Assembly (NCBI GenBank): GCA_934636265.1 | Contig: CAKUAD010000006.1 | Coordinates: 1 to 64,000, forward strand | Reading direction: 5' to 3' | DNA length: 64,000 bases | Source of the DNA: an uncultured Flavobacterium sp. | Lineage (GTDB): Bacteria; Bacteroidota; Bacteroidia; Flavobacteriales; Flavobacteriaceae | Shown here: positions 25,474 through 35,246 of the stretch, one piece after another | Numbering within the stretch: the first letter of the stretch is position 1 | Layout of the letters: each line of letters opens with the position of its first letter | Notes under the pieces: generated by a model | What the model saw: only the letters and a program-made list of their open reading frames with translations | Told to the model about the DNA's origin: nothing | Databases searched by the model: none | Translations under genes and position numbers: made by a program

Positions 25474-25875
25474 TCAGGAGCCGGCCCGGCCCTTCAGTTT
25501 TTTATACTCCCGGATCAAATCTTTCAATTGCCTGTTGGAAGTGATGTCCAGGTGTTTATCTGACAGGAAATGCCCAAAGCGGAACTGGCTGTTGTAGTTT
25601 TTTGAGACGATTTTCTGGTCAACAGTAAAAAGTTCATTCCTTAAGTGCTGTTTTTCATTTTCCAGTTTTTCCAGGCTTTCAAATTTATCTTTAAAATCGC
25701 GTCGGAAAGTAGTTGTGCTAAACGGGATCGAATTCAACAGCTGCATCTGTTTTTTAGACTTTAAGTCCAGGCTTGCAATGAGCTTCAGGGCAACTTCTTC
25801 AAGTGCTTCTTTTGACAGCTTATCCAACCCTTCAGGCAGTAGAGATTCTGTTTTTGATTTTTTATGGGTCATCAT
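25474..25875 (-). CDS. Hypothetical coiled-coil protein
   Basis: 133 residues from the ATG at 25875; a TTG at 25917 would add 14 residues. Composition is Lys/Leu/Glu-rich. A predicted coiled coil runs over FKDKFESLEKLENEKQHLRNELFTVDQKIV (about residues 60-95), and the tail is basic (LIREYKKLKGRAGS). No signal, membrane helix or enzyme motif. It sits in the AT-rich insert between the acyl-CoA ligase and marR genes and may be part of acquired DNA. Confidence 0.5.
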   Translation of the reverse strand: MMTHKKSKTESLLPEGLDKLSKEALEEVALKLIASLDLKSKKQMQLLNSIPFSTTTFRRDFKDKFESLEKLENEKQHLRNELFTVDQKIVSKNYNSQFRFGHFLSDKHLDITSNRQLKDLIREYKKLKGRAGS

Positions 25876-25936
25876 CAAATTTAATTTTACCGGCTCAACG
25901 AGATTCACCACCGTCAAACTCTACATCCGTACGGTT

Positions 25937-27706
25937 TCACGCGTAAATTCTTTTATACAAATCAGCATATTTCTCCAACACCACCTTGCGTTTGAGTTTC
26001 ATGGTAGGAGTGAGGTGGCCGGCGTCGATTGACCAGACCTCGGGGGTAAGCTCAAACTTTTTGATTTTTTCCCAATTGCCGAATTTCTCGTTAATCTGTT
26101 CTACTTCCTGACGGATGCGTTCGCGGATTTTCTCGTTGTCGGCAATATCCTGATTGGAATCTCCCACCGCAATCTTGTGCAATTTGGCCCAGTCGCGGCA
26201 AAACTCAAAATTGGGCTGGATAAAAGCGGCTGGCATGCGCTCACCCTCGCCAATTACCATGATCTGCTCGATAAAACGCGACTGTTTCATGGCGTTTTCC
26301 AGCAGTTGCGGGGCGACGTACTTTCCGCCCGACGTTTTAAACATTTCCTTTTTGCGGTCGGTGATTTTCAGGAAGCCTTCATGGTCTATCTGCCCGATAT
26401 CGCCTGTATGAAAGTAGCCATCCACAATGGCCTCGGCGGTTTTAACGGGATCTTTGTAATAACCTACCATGACGTTTGGCCCTTTGCACAGGATTTCGCC
26501 GTCGGCAGCAATTTTAACGGTAACGCCATCTATGACCTTGCCCACCGTTCCTACCTTGAAACCGCGGTTGCGCATGTCGTTTACGGCAATAACAGGGGAT
26601 GTTTCGGTAAGGCCGTAGCCCTCGACCACCGGCATTCCGGCTGCGGCAAACATCCGGCACAGACGCGGTTGCAGGGCCGCACTTCCCGACACCATCAGGT
26701 TCAGGTTTCCGCCCAGGGCTTCCTTCCATTTGCTAAAGATGAGTTTGCGCGCAATGCCCAGTTTGACGCCGTACCACCAGCCGTTGCGTCCGTAGGGTTC
26801 AAATTTTTCGCCCACGCCGATTGCCCAGAAGAACAGCGATTTCTTGACGCCTGTAAGTTCAGTCCCTTTGGCGTAAATCTTGTCGTATACTTTTTCCAAC
26901 AACCGCGGAACCACTGTCATCACATTGGGCTTTACTTCCTTAACGTTGTCGCTGATCTTTTCCAACGACTCGGCATAGTAAACCGATACGCCATAATATT
27001 GGTAGAGGTACATCACCATCCGTTCAAAAATATGGCAGATAGGCAAAAAGCTCAGCGCCCGCGTCTTGCCCGCGTCAAACGGAATTTTCTTTTCGCTTCC
27101 CAGTACGTTTGACACAATATTGTCATGGGTCAGCATCACTCCTTTGGGCGTTCCGGTGGTTCCCGAAGTGTAAATGATGGTCGCCAGATCGTGCGCACCT
27201 ACCGCGTTTTTCCGGGCTTCAACTTCGCCTTGGTTGCTGTCGTCAACACCCATGACTAAAAGTTCATTCCAGTTACGGCATCCGTCAATCGCATCAAAAC
27301 TGAACACCTCTTTAAGCGTTGGCACCTGATTTTTTATCAGATTCACTTTGCGCAACACTTCGGCATCCGATACAAAACAGTAAATAGATTCAGAGTGGTT
27401 AAGGATATACTTGTAATCATCTTCAGAAATGGTAGGATAAATCGGGACGTTTTGCGCACCCACCTGGAGAACGCCGATGTCCATGACGTTCCATTCGGTG
27501 CGATTGGTCGAGGAGATAACCGCAATCTTATCATTTTTACTGACGCCCATCCTAAGCAATGCACGGGAAACGGCGTTGGATTTTTCAATGTATTCCTGCG
27601 TCGGGGTCTTGATCCATTGGCCGTTTGATTTGGTTGCAAATGCGTCGGGCAGGGGATGACGCTCCATTTGGTGTTGGGGAAAGTCAAAGAGTCGGGTAAT
27701 GGACAT
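25937..27706 (-). CDS. fadD: Long-chain fatty acid-CoA ligase
   Basis: 589 residues of the AMP-forming ligase family. Motifs: ATP/AMP P-loop IIYTSGTTGTPKGVMLTH, VEGYGLTETSPVIA, the YFHTGDIGQIDHEGFLKITDRKKE hinge block and the KTSGGKYVAPQLLE tail. It activates fatty acids to acyl-CoA with ATP, feeding the beta-oxidation genes downstream. The likely original neighbour is marR, now separated by about 1 kb. An open frame of 311 codons on the other strand is a shadow. Confidence 0.93.
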   Translation of the reverse strand: MSITRLFDFPQHQMERHPLPDAFATKSNGQWIKTPTQEYIEKSNAVSRALLRMGVSKNDKIAVISSTNRTEWNVMDIGVLQVGAQNVPIYPTISEDDYKYILNHSESIYCFVSDAEVLRKVNLIKNQVPTLKEVFSFDAIDGCRNWNELLVMGVDDSNQGEVEARKNAVGAHDLATIIYTSGTTGTPKGVMLTHDNIVSNVLGSEKKIPFDAGKTRALSFLPICHIFERMVMYLYQYYGVSVYYAESLEKISDNVKEVKPNVMTVVPRLLEKVYDKIYAKGTELTGVKKSLFFWAIGVGEKFEPYGRNGWWYGVKLGIARKLIFSKWKEALGGNLNLMVSGSAALQPRLCRMFAAAGMPVVEGYGLTETSPVIAVNDMRNRGFKVGTVGKVIDGVTVKIAADGEILCKGPNVMVGYYKDPVKTAEAIVDGYFHTGDIGQIDHEGFLKITDRKKEMFKTSGGKYVAPQLLENAMKQSRFIEQIMVIGEGERMPAAFIQPNFEFCRDWAKLHKIAVGDSNQDIADNEKIRERIRQEVEQINEKFGNWEKIKKFELTPEVWSIDAGHLTPTMKLKRKVVLEKYADLYKRIYA

Positions 27707-27762
27707 AGGGATGATTTTGCTGCAAATTAACGATTCTTACCCATAATCACAATCGTTTATTT

Positions 27763-27770
27763 TAGATTTG
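27763..27770 (+). promoter_or_regulatory. -7 box TAGATTTG four bases before an ATG
   Basis: Exact TAnnTTTG match ending at 27770, with the ATG at 27775. No TTG at the expected -33 distance. Confidence 0.45.
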
Positions 27771-27774
27771 CGCC

Positions 27775-29700
27775 ATGGTACGAGCACTCCCGATTTTGCG
27801 CCAACCGGAATACAAAGCCTTACTGTATCGCATCTTGCTTGCCTATGTCTTTTATTTTGTGGCCCGTACGTTGTTTGCGCTATACAACAGCGATCTGATT
27901 CTGGTAACCACGGGCGAATTCCTAAAACTGGCCTGGCACGGACTCGCCTTTGATACCACGGCCATTTTGTACGTCAACGGTCTCTTTATCCTTTTAAGCG
28001 TGTTGCCTACGGGATTCAACACGCATCACGGTTATCAGACAGGTTTAAAGTGGTTGTATTTTGTTACCAATCTGCTGGCGATGGCCACCAACTTTGTCGA
28101 TTTCATTTACTACCGGTATATTTTTTCGCGCACCACCGTGGCCATTTGGGATTCGCTGGAACACGAGACGAACAAATCAGCCCTATTTTCCAATTTTCTG
28201 ATCAATTACTGGCATGTGTTTGCGTTGTTTTTTGTCATGGCCGGGCTGTGGATCTGGCTATACAACCGCGTAAAGGTTCCGGCGCATACCCATAAGCGAA
28301 ACTGGCGATACTTTGGGTCGTCAACTGCGGCGCTGGGTGTGGTGGCCGGACTTGCGGTGGGCGGTATCCGTGGGGATTTTAAAAAAAGTACGCGCCCGAT
28401 CAACCTGCTCGACGCCAACCGATATGTGACTGATGTGGCGCATGCCGATATTGTCCTGAACACGCCTTTTGCCATCATCCGGACCTTTGGGAAAACCAGT
28501 TTTAAAAAGGTTGATTTTATGCCGCAGGAAAAGGCGGAAAAACTGTCGTTGCCAGTCAAGCATTATCCCAATCGGCCGACAATAAAGCCCAATATCGTTT
28601 TGTTTATCCTCGAGAGCTACGGGCGCGAATATGTGGGCAGTTTCAACAAAGACCGGAACATTCCAAACTATCGCGGATACACACCCTTTATCGATTCGCT
28701 GGCCACCCATAGCCTGATCTTTACCGAGGGTTACGCCAACGGATACAAATCCATCCACGGCATGTCGTCGATACTCTCGGGCGTGCCTTCATTTAAGGAT
28801 GCGTTTACCTCGTCGCCTTATCCCCGTCAGGACATCCAATCGCTGGTATCGGTGTTAAAGGACGAGGGTTACTATACGGCATTTTTTCATGGTGCGCCAA
28901 ACGGGTCGATGGGATTTTTGGGCTTTGCGAACATCTTGGGCTTTGACCGTTACTTTGGAAAAACCGAGTACAACAACGATGCTGATTTTGACGGTGTCTG
29001 GGGAATTTGGGACGAGCCGTACTTTCAGTATTACGCCAAGCAGATGACGCGCATGCAGCGTCCTTTTTTTACAACGGTTTTCTCGGTTTCGTCGCACGAG
29101 CCTTATGAAGTGCCCGATCAGTACAACGGGCGTTTTCCAAAAGGCGACGTCAATATCCACCAAACCATCGGCTATACTGATCACGCCATCCGCAAGTTTT
29201 TTGAAACCGCCAAAAAGCAGCCCTGGTACCAAAACACCATTTTTGTCATCGTCGCCGATCACGGGAATACCATCTACTATGACGAGTACAAAAGGGAAGG
29301 GATGAAGAACACCGTCCCGATTATGTTTTTCACACCTTCAGAGGCCTTTACCGGTGTCAATCATGATTACGCGCAACAGATTGACATTTACCCGACGCTG
29401 CTGGACATGATCGGATACAAAAAGCCATTCCGCAGTTGGGGACGGAGTTTGCTGGACACTAAATCCAAACCTTTTGTCGTTAAATATGGCGCCGGATATT
29501 ATCAGTTTATGCAAGGCGATTATATTTGTACGTTTGACGGGCAAAAGGCGGTGGGATTTTACCATAGGGATGACAAGGGTTACACCAAAAACCTCATCGG
29601 CCAGCGAAATAGCCAAATGGACAGTCTTGAATTGCGATGCAAGGCATTTTTGCAGGATTATATGTACCGCGTAATCGATAAAAAGTTAGGGAAACCATGA
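27775..29700 (+). CDS. LTA synthase (LtaS)-family membrane phosphotransferase/sulfatase
   Basis: 641 residues. About five membrane helices (residues 20-200) are followed by an extracytoplasmic alkaline-phosphatase-fold domain: NIVLFILESYGREYVGSF (metal site), the nucleophile region NGYKSIHGMSSILSG, a YFGKTEYNNDADFDGVWG block and IFVIVADHGNT (metal Asp/His). The nucleophile position appears to be Ser, in a GYKS context, rather than the Thr of LtaS. Gram-negatives lack lipoteichoic acid; relatives transfer phosphoglycerol or phosphoethanolamine to glycans or lipids. Substrate unknown. It overlaps the phosphatase gene (ATGA). Confidence 0.88.
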   Translation: MVRALPILRQPEYKALLYRILLAYVFYFVARTLFALYNSDLILVTTGEFLKLAWHGLAFDTTAILYVNGLFILLSVLPTGFNTHHGYQTGLKWLYFVTNLLAMATNFVDFIYYRYIFSRTTVAIWDSLEHETNKSALFSNFLINYWHVFALFFVMAGLWIWLYNRVKVPAHTHKRNWRYFGSSTAALGVVAGLAVGGIRGDFKKSTRPINLLDANRYVTDVAHADIVLNTPFAIIRTFGKTSFKKVDFMPQEKAEKLSLPVKHYPNRPTIKPNIVLFILESYGREYVGSFNKDRNIPNYRGYTPFIDSLATHSLIFTEGYANGYKSIHGMSSILSGVPSFKDAFTSSPYPRQDIQSLVSVLKDEGYYTAFFHGAPNGSMGFLGFANILGFDRYFGKTEYNNDADFDGVWGIWDEPYFQYYAKQMTRMQRPFFTTVFSVSSHEPYEVPDQYNGRFPKGDVNIHQTIGYTDHAIRKFFETAKKQPWYQNTIFVIVADHGNTIYYDEYKREGMKNTVPIMFFTPSEAFTGVNHDYAQQIDIYPTLLDMIGYKKPFRSWGRSLLDTKSKPFVVKYGAGYYQFMQGDYICTFDGQKAVGFYHRDDKGYTKNLIGQRNSQMDSLELRCKAFLQDYMYRVIDKKLGKP

Positions 29701-30287
29701 ATAACAAATTAAAATTCATCATTGCCGTAGTGGTTTTGGGCGCTTGCTTTGCGGGCTACAAGTGGTATGACGCCTATGTCAACTATCGGTTTATGGAAAT
29801 TTCCGAGGGCAAAGTATACAAGTCAGGTGTGATTCCGCCCGACAAAATTGATCGGTTTGTAAAGAAGTATAACATCAAATCCATTGTCGATCTTCGCGGT
29901 CCGGTCACGGCCGACAAAATCAACAATCCGGAAAACTGGAAAGAAATCCGTGCTGAACAGGCCGCCGTTGCCAAAATTGACGGACTTCGTTATTTTAACA
30001 TCCCATCGGAACAAGTTCCAAAACAGCACAACCTGAACGCTTTTTACAAAGTCATCGACAATCCTGACAACTATCCGATCCTGATCCATTGTTACCACGG
30101 CATCGGTCGCGCGCAGGTCTATTCAGCGGTTTATCGTATCGAAAAGGAAAACTGGTCTAATGAAGACGCCCGTAAAAACGCTGCTTTTCCGGTTATTTTC
30201 AGCTCGTTCGACAACGGTACGCCCAAGGGAGAATTCCTCAAATCATACGTCGCCCGACGCGATTCAATCAACTACGCTAAAGAATAA
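29697..30287 (+). CDS. Membrane-anchored dual-specificity/tyrosine phosphatase-like protein
   Basis: 196 residues. One N-terminal membrane helix (LKFIIAVVVLGACFAGY) precedes a cysteine-phosphatase domain with the P-loop HCYHGIGRA (C-x5-R) at about residues 131-139 and an SIVDLRGP strand. Lys residues before the helix suggest N-in topology, placing the phosphatase outside the cytoplasm. Translational coupling with the LtaS-family gene (ATGA at 29697) suggests a shared pathway, perhaps dephosphorylating a lipid or glycan phosphate. Its last 11 bases overlap the convergent DUF3667 gene. Confidence 0.8.
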   Translation: MNNKLKFIIAVVVLGACFAGYKWYDAYVNYRFMEISEGKVYKSGVIPPDKIDRFVKKYNIKSIVDLRGPVTADKINNPENWKEIRAEQAAVAKIDGLRYFNIPSEQVPKQHNLNAFYKVIDNPDNYPILIHCYHGIGRAQVYSAVYRIEKENWSNEDARKNAAFPVIFSSFDNGTPKGEFLKSYVARRDSINYAKE

Positions 30288-31041
30288 TCTCCAGGGTTGA
30301 GTTCGCGGTAAAAAGATGTCCTATAACACCTAATAGGAACATCATCTCCAAGAGCAGTAACACCATCAGGAGGATGGCGCGCCATAAAAACCCGGGAAAG
30401 CTGTATTTTCCTCTCGACGCGGTACGGTAAGTCCAGGCAGGAAATAACACAATCGCAGCCAACAAGGGCAATTTCAGGTACGAGAAATTAGCCCAAACGG
30501 TACGTTCCAGCAGGTATCCGGGAACAAAAAGAAGCGATATACAAAGAATACCTACCAGCGTGATCCCGCCCAGAATGAAGTGTTCGGGCAAATTGAGCCG
30601 CAGCCTGCGGAATATCACCCATCCGTTTATCGCAAAGAGCGGCACCAGCGTGAGGGTCATCACCTTGATGTATTGCCCCATGAATTGCGCAATTTCAGAG
30701 TTGTTCTCCTTAGGTTTCGCCTCACCCAGAATCGTGTCGGCCAAATGCCATAATATCACATTGAGCGCAATAAGTAGCAGCGACAAGTAAAAAACATTGT
30801 AATACCTGATCCGCTTGCCGGCAATATAATCCAGCGCTGCCTGTCCGGGTCTGACAATCGCTTCCTTTATCGTAAAGAGGATGCCGCGGTCAAGATGCCA
30901 CAACCCGTGCATAAGGTCGTGCGTTAAAAAGTGCTTTAGGGTAATCCGGTGCGTTTGCGTCTTTTGGCCGCAGTTTGAGCAGTACTTCCCAACAGTCTGG
31001 GCGCCGCAGTTTAGGCAATTATCGCTGGGCATCGCCTCCAT
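30277..31041 (-). CDS. DUF3667 zinc-ribbon membrane protein (copy 1)
   Basis: 254 residues. An N-terminal double CxxC zinc ribbon (NCLNCGAQTVGKYCSNCGQKT) is followed by a helical stretch (ITLKHFLTHDLMHGLWHLD) and about four to five membrane segments. PGQAALDYIAGKRIRYYNVFYL is characteristic of DUF3667. The function is unknown. A second copy is at 42312-43244. The 3' end overlaps the phosphatase gene on the other strand; the 5' end overlaps the next leftward gene by 23 bases. A start at 31032 is equally possible. Confidence 0.82.
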   Translation of the reverse strand: MEAMPSDNCLNCGAQTVGKYCSNCGQKTQTHRITLKHFLTHDLMHGLWHLDRGILFTIKEAIVRPGQAALDYIAGKRIRYYNVFYLSLLLIALNVILWHLADTILGEAKPKENNSEIAQFMGQYIKVMTLTLVPLFAINGWVIFRRLRLNLPEHFILGGITLVGILCISLLFVPGYLLERTVWANFSYLKLPLLAAIVLFPAWTYRTASRGKYSFPGFLWRAILLMVLLLLEMMFLLGVIGHLFTANSTLEIIL

Positions 31042-31468
31042 AACTCTTTGAGCGCTCGCCCTGGATAAATATTTTTTGGGTGTTGAAGTGGACGCTAAAG
31101 CCTACCGGTTTCCAGGCCATGTTCTCGTCGGTGTCGACGTTGGTGCGGGTGGTGTACTGATACCAAAGCGTATAGGCAGCGTTGTCAAACCCTTTGACAA
31201 ATTTGGCCACGCCCGATTCATCACACTCAATTCCCCAGATGATCGGACGTTTTTCCAGATCGTGATGCTGGAAGTAACCGGATCCGCCCGAGTTAAGTTC
31301 GACTACCGGCTCGGCGCCTCTGTAATGGTAGGTCCCGGCCACGGGATAATCCATCGAGTTGGTGATGTAGCGAATGCCCTGCGGCGTTTCAATGCGTTGG
31401 ACACCTTGGGCAAACCCGGCCAGCGATCCTATCACCAGCAGGCAAAAAAGTGTAATTTTTTGTTTCAT
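31019..31468 (-). CDS. Exported hypothetical protein
   Basis: 149 residues from the ATG at 31468 (MKQKITLFCLLVIGSLAGFAQG, a signal peptide); an ATG at 31474 adds two residues. The mature part is beta-rich (GIRYITNSMDYPVAGTYHYRG, YFQHHDLEKRPIIWGIE, WYQYTTRTN). No recognisable domain. It is co-directional with the DUF3667 gene and overlaps its start by 14-23 bases, so the two may be translated together. Confidence 0.65.
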   Translation of the reverse strand: MKQKITLFCLLVIGSLAGFAQGVQRIETPQGIRYITNSMDYPVAGTYHYRGAEPVVELNSGGSGYFQHHDLEKRPIIWGIECDESGVAKFVKGFDNAAYTLWYQYTTRTNVDTDENMAWKPVGFSVHFNTQKIFIQGERSKSYGGDAQR

Positions 31469-31547
31469 ATCCATAAAATTAAACCTCATGCCTAAGGTAG
31501 AAAAACCTTTGCGCCGATGGCCTGTATGCCGATATAGTTGTTAACCG

Positions 31548-34500
31548 TCAATTGTTAATTTTCTCAATCCAGCGTCGGGCATTGACAAAAGCCTCGATCC
31601 AAGGCGAAACTTCATCGCTTCGGTGCGCGGGATAATGCGCCCAGTTCCATTGGAAAATCGATCGCTCAATGTGCGGCATCGTCACCAAGTGGCGTCCGGT
31701 TTTGTCGGCCATCATGGCAATGTCAAAGTGCGATCCGTTTGGATTGGCCGGATAACCGGAATATGCGTACTTGGCTACGATGTGATAATGCCCTTCGTTG
31801 TAAGGCAGGTCAAATCGGCCTTCGCCATGCGAAATCCAAACGCCCAGCGTCGATCCGGCCAACGATGACAACATCACCGAATTATTTTCCTGAACCGTCA
31901 CCGATGTAAATCCGCTCTCGTGCTTATGCGATTCGTTGTGGCGCATTTTGCCGTGGGTTTCGTGCTCCGGATTGATAAGTTCCAGCTCCATGAACAACTG
32001 GCAGCCGTTGCAAATTCCCACCGATAGCGTATCGGGACGGGCAAAGAAATTTTCGAGTGCGGCACGGGCTTTTTCGTTGTACAAAAATGCTCCCGCCCAT
32101 CCCTTGGCCGATCCAAGAACATCCGAATTCGAGAATCCGCCCACCGCTCCGATAAACTGAATATCCTCGAGGTTTTCCCTGCCGGAAATCAAATCGGTCA
32201 TGTGGATGTCCTTGACGTCAAACCCGGCCAGATACATGGCATGAGCCATTTCCCGCTCAGAGTTCGACCCTTTTTCGCGGATGATGGCTGCCTTTGGCCG
32301 ATGCGTCCCAATTTCCGGTTTTTTGCCTTCAAAATGCTGCGGAAAAACATAGCGCAGCGGTTGGATTTTATAATTATCGTAACGCATCCGGGCATTTTGC
32401 GCTCCCGATTGCCTTTGGTCAAGCAAGTAGGACGTCTTATACCAAACATCGCGCAAACCGGCCACGTCAAATTTAAGTTCACCAATCTGAAGTACACCGT
32501 CGCAAGTTGTATGTCCAATTTTAAAGAACTCGACGCCGGCTTCGGTCAGCGCTTGTTCAACCACAAGGTCAGTGGTAGCCTGGAAAACGATTCCGGCATT
32601 TTCAGCAAACAACACGTCGTACAGATTTCCGTAGCGGTCGCAAACTTCGTCCAGCAAAAAATTGGCGCCCAGGTCGTTATCGGCAAAACACATCTCGAGT
32701 AATGTCGTAATCAAACCACCGCTGGCCACATCGTGACCGGCCGCCATCTGTCCGGCCAGCACAAGCTGCTGTACCGCATCAAACGTGCGCTTTACAAAAT
32801 CAGCACTAATGACGGTCGGGGCCGTATCGCCTACGCGGCCACAAACCTGCGCAAACGACGATCCGCCCAGTTGGTATCGGTCCTGTGACAGGTTGATGTA
32901 GTAAATGGAGCCGCCGTCTTTTTGGAGCACGGGTTCCACTACCTTGGTAATGTCGGTACAGTGCGCTGCCGCGGATATGATTACCGTTCCGGGTGCGATC
33001 ACGTCGCCGTCGGGGTACTTTTGCTTCATCGACAGCGAATCTTTGCCCGTCGGGATGTTGATGCCGAGTTCGATCGCAAAATCCGAACAACCTTTGACGG
33101 CATCATACAGGCGCGCATCCTCGCCCTCATTCTTGCAAGGCCACATCCAGTTTGCCGACAGGGATACGCCCTTGATTCCGTTTCGCACCGGAGCCCAGAT
33201 CATGTTGGTGAGTGCTTCGGCAATGGCGTTACGGCTGCCGGCCACCGGATCGATCAGCGCGGCCACGGGAGCATGCCCGATGGTTGTCGCGACGCCTTCC
33301 TTGCCTTCAAAGTCCAGCGCCATCACACCTACGTTGTTAAGCGGGAGTTGAAGCGGTCCGGCGCATTGTTGCTTGGCCACGCGTCCGCCTACGCATCGAT
33401 CCACCTTGTTCGTGAGCCAATCCTTGCAGGCAACGGCTTCCAGCTGAAGCAGCGCCTCAAGCTGGGCAATCCGGGTAAAGCCGTTTTCGTCGGATGGGTT
33501 GATATCGATTTTAACCGCGTCGTATTTCAGGCTGGTGCGCTTGTCCTGCATCACGGTTTTGGGCGAGCTTCCAAACATGTCGGCCAGTTCCAGATCCATG
33601 GGTTTTTCACCCGTCGCCGACTCAAAGGTAAAACGGTGGTCGCCGGTTACGCGTCCCACGTCATACATGGGCGAACGTTCGCGCTCGGCAATCCGCTCGA
33701 GGATTTCCAGGCCGTCGTCTCCAATAACAAGACCCATCCGCTCCTGCGATTCGTTGCCGATGATTTCCTTGGCCGAAAGGGTCGGATCGCCCACCGGAAG
33801 TTTGTCCAGATCAATCAAACCGCCGGTTTCCTCGACAAGCTCAGACAAACAGTTGAGGTGTCCGCCTGCGCCGTGGTCGTGTATGGAAACGATGGGATTC
33901 ACGTCGCTTTCAACAAGTCCGCGAATGGCGTTGGCCGCGCGTTTTTGCATTTCCGGATTGGATCGCTGTATGGCGTTGAGCTCGATTCCGGAACTGAAAG
34001 CGCCCGTATCGGCTGATGAAACCGCTGCGCCACCCATCCCTATGCGGTAGTTTTCACCGCCCAGAATGACAACGTGATCGCCCGGTTTTGGGGTTTTCTT
34101 TTTTGATTGTTCGCGTTTGCCGTACCCGATTCCGCCGGCCAGCATGATGACTTTGTCGTAGCCAAGGCGGCGGTTGTTTTCCTGGTGTTCAAACGTTAAG
34201 ACTGAGCCCGAGATAAGCGGTTGCCCAAATTTATTTCCAAAATCCGAGGCGCCGTTGGAGGCTTTGATCAGGATGTCGATAGGTGTTTGGTAGAGCCATT
34301 TGCGCTCGGGCATTTGCTTTTCCCATTGGCGGTTTTCTTCCAGTCGGGAGTAGGCCGTCATGTAAACGGCTGTTCCGGCAAGCGGAAGCGATCCCTGTCC
34401 GCCGGCAAGCCTGTCGCGGATTTCGCCTCCCGCTCCCGTAGCTGCGCCGTTAAAAGGCTCGACCGTGGTCGGGAAATTATGGGTTTCGGCCTTGAGCGAA

Positions 34501-35225
34501 AGCACCGATTCAAAGGGTTTTTTTTCGTAAAAATCGGCTTTGTCGGCGGATTTTGGTGCAAACTGCGTCACCGTCGGGCCTTGAATAAAGGCCACGTTGT
34601 CTTTATAGGCCGATACGATATCACCCGGATTTTCAGACGACGTCTTTTTGATGAGCTGGAAAAGAGTAGCAGGCATTTCCTGTCCGTCAATGACAAAAGT
34701 ACCGTTGAATATTTTGTGGCGGCAATGCTCTGAATTCACCTGCGAAAAGCCAAACACTTCCGAGTCGGTCAGTTTGCGGCCGATGCGCTCTGAAAGGTTG
34801 TTGAGGTATTCCACTTCGTCGTCGCTGAGGGCAAGGCCTTCCTGTTGGTTAAACGCCGCGATGTCGTTTATTTCCAAAATGGGTTGCGGCTGGATGTCTA
34901 TGTTAAAAATTTCCTGATCCAAGGCGTCGTATCGCTGGAACAACATCGGGTCAAATGGCTTTTTGCCCGACGGATCGCGATGGAACTCCTCAATGCGCAC
35001 AATTCCATCGATACCCATGTTTTGGGTAATCTCGACGGCGTTGGTGCTCCAGGGCGTAATCATGGCCGCACGCGGTCCAATAAAAAAATCCGTCAGTACG
35101 GATTTCTCTATTTGATGGGCGTTTCCAAAAAGCCAGTTAAGTTTGGTGATGGTTTTGGCCGCAAGATTGCCCTTTGACTGCACGGCAAATACGGTATCGT
35201 TCTCATTTGAGAAGAAATGGATCAT
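31548..35225 (-). CDS. purL: Phosphoribosylformylglycinamidine synthase (single-chain PurL)
   Basis: 1225 residues from the ATG at 35225 (MIHFFSNENDTVFAVQ); an ATG at 35249 lies beyond the -7 box and is unlikely. FGAM synthase and amidotransferase are in one chain, as in E. coli. Visible are the ATPase/AIRS-like repeats (SLKAETHNFPTTVEPFNGAATGAGG, ISIHDHGAGGHLNC-type block, TGKDSLSMKQKYPDG) and a C-terminal glutaminase with the nucleophile in GICNGCQLF and the His/Glu pair in the ISHGEGRF block. It carries out step four of purine synthesis. Monocistronic with a clear promoter. Confidence 0.96.
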   Translation of the reverse strand: MIHFFSNENDTVFAVQSKGNLAAKTITKLNWLFGNAHQIEKSVLTDFFIGPRAAMITPWSTNAVEITQNMGIDGIVRIEEFHRDPSGKKPFDPMLFQRYDALDQEIFNIDIQPQPILEINDIAAFNQQEGLALSDDEVEYLNNLSERIGRKLTDSEVFGFSQVNSEHCRHKIFNGTFVIDGQEMPATLFQLIKKTSSENPGDIVSAYKDNVAFIQGPTVTQFAPKSADKADFYEKKPFESVLSLKAETHNFPTTVEPFNGAATGAGGEIRDRLAGGQGSLPLAGTAVYMTAYSRLEENRQWEKQMPERKWLYQTPIDILIKASNGASDFGNKFGQPLISGSVLTFEHQENNRRLGYDKVIMLAGGIGYGKREQSKKKTPKPGDHVVILGGENYRIGMGGAAVSSADTGAFSSGIELNAIQRSNPEMQKRAANAIRGLVESDVNPIVSIHDHGAGGHLNCLSELVEETGGLIDLDKLPVGDPTLSAKEIIGNESQERMGLVIGDDGLEILERIAERERSPMYDVGRVTGDHRFTFESATGEKPMDLELADMFGSSPKTVMQDKRTSLKYDAVKIDINPSDENGFTRIAQLEALLQLEAVACKDWLTNKVDRCVGGRVAKQQCAGPLQLPLNNVGVMALDFEGKEGVATTIGHAPVAALIDPVAGSRNAIAEALTNMIWAPVRNGIKGVSLSANWMWPCKNEGEDARLYDAVKGCSDFAIELGINIPTGKDSLSMKQKYPDGDVIAPGTVIISAAAHCTDITKVVEPVLQKDGGSIYYINLSQDRYQLGGSSFAQVCGRVGDTAPTVISADFVKRTFDAVQQLVLAGQMAAGHDVASGGLITTLLEMCFADNDLGANFLLDEVCDRYGNLYDVLFAENAGIVFQATTDLVVEQALTEAGVEFFKIGHTTCDGVLQIGELKFDVAGLRDVWYKTSYLLDQRQSGAQNARMRYDNYKIQPLRYVFPQHFEGKKPEIGTHRPKAAIIREKGSNSEREMAHAMYLAGFDVKDIHMTDLISGRENLEDIQFIGAVGGFSNSDVLGSAKGWAGAFLYNEKARAALENFFARPDTLSVGICNGCQLFMELELINPEHETHGKMRHNESHKHESGFTSVTVQENNSVMLSSLAGSTLGVWISHGEGRFDLPYNEGHYHIVAKYAYSGYPANPNGSHFDIAMMADKTGRHLVTMPHIERSIFQWNWAHYPAHRSDEVSPWIEAFVNARRWIEKINN

Positions 35226-35246
35226 AACGGAGTAGTTGTGTTGCGG

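Noticed and set aside
26177-27112. 311-codon open frame on the plus strand
   Set aside because: Antisense shadow of the acyl-CoA ligase gene.
32922-34016. 364-codon open frame on the plus strand
   Set aside because: Antisense shadow inside purL, with no domain-like segments.
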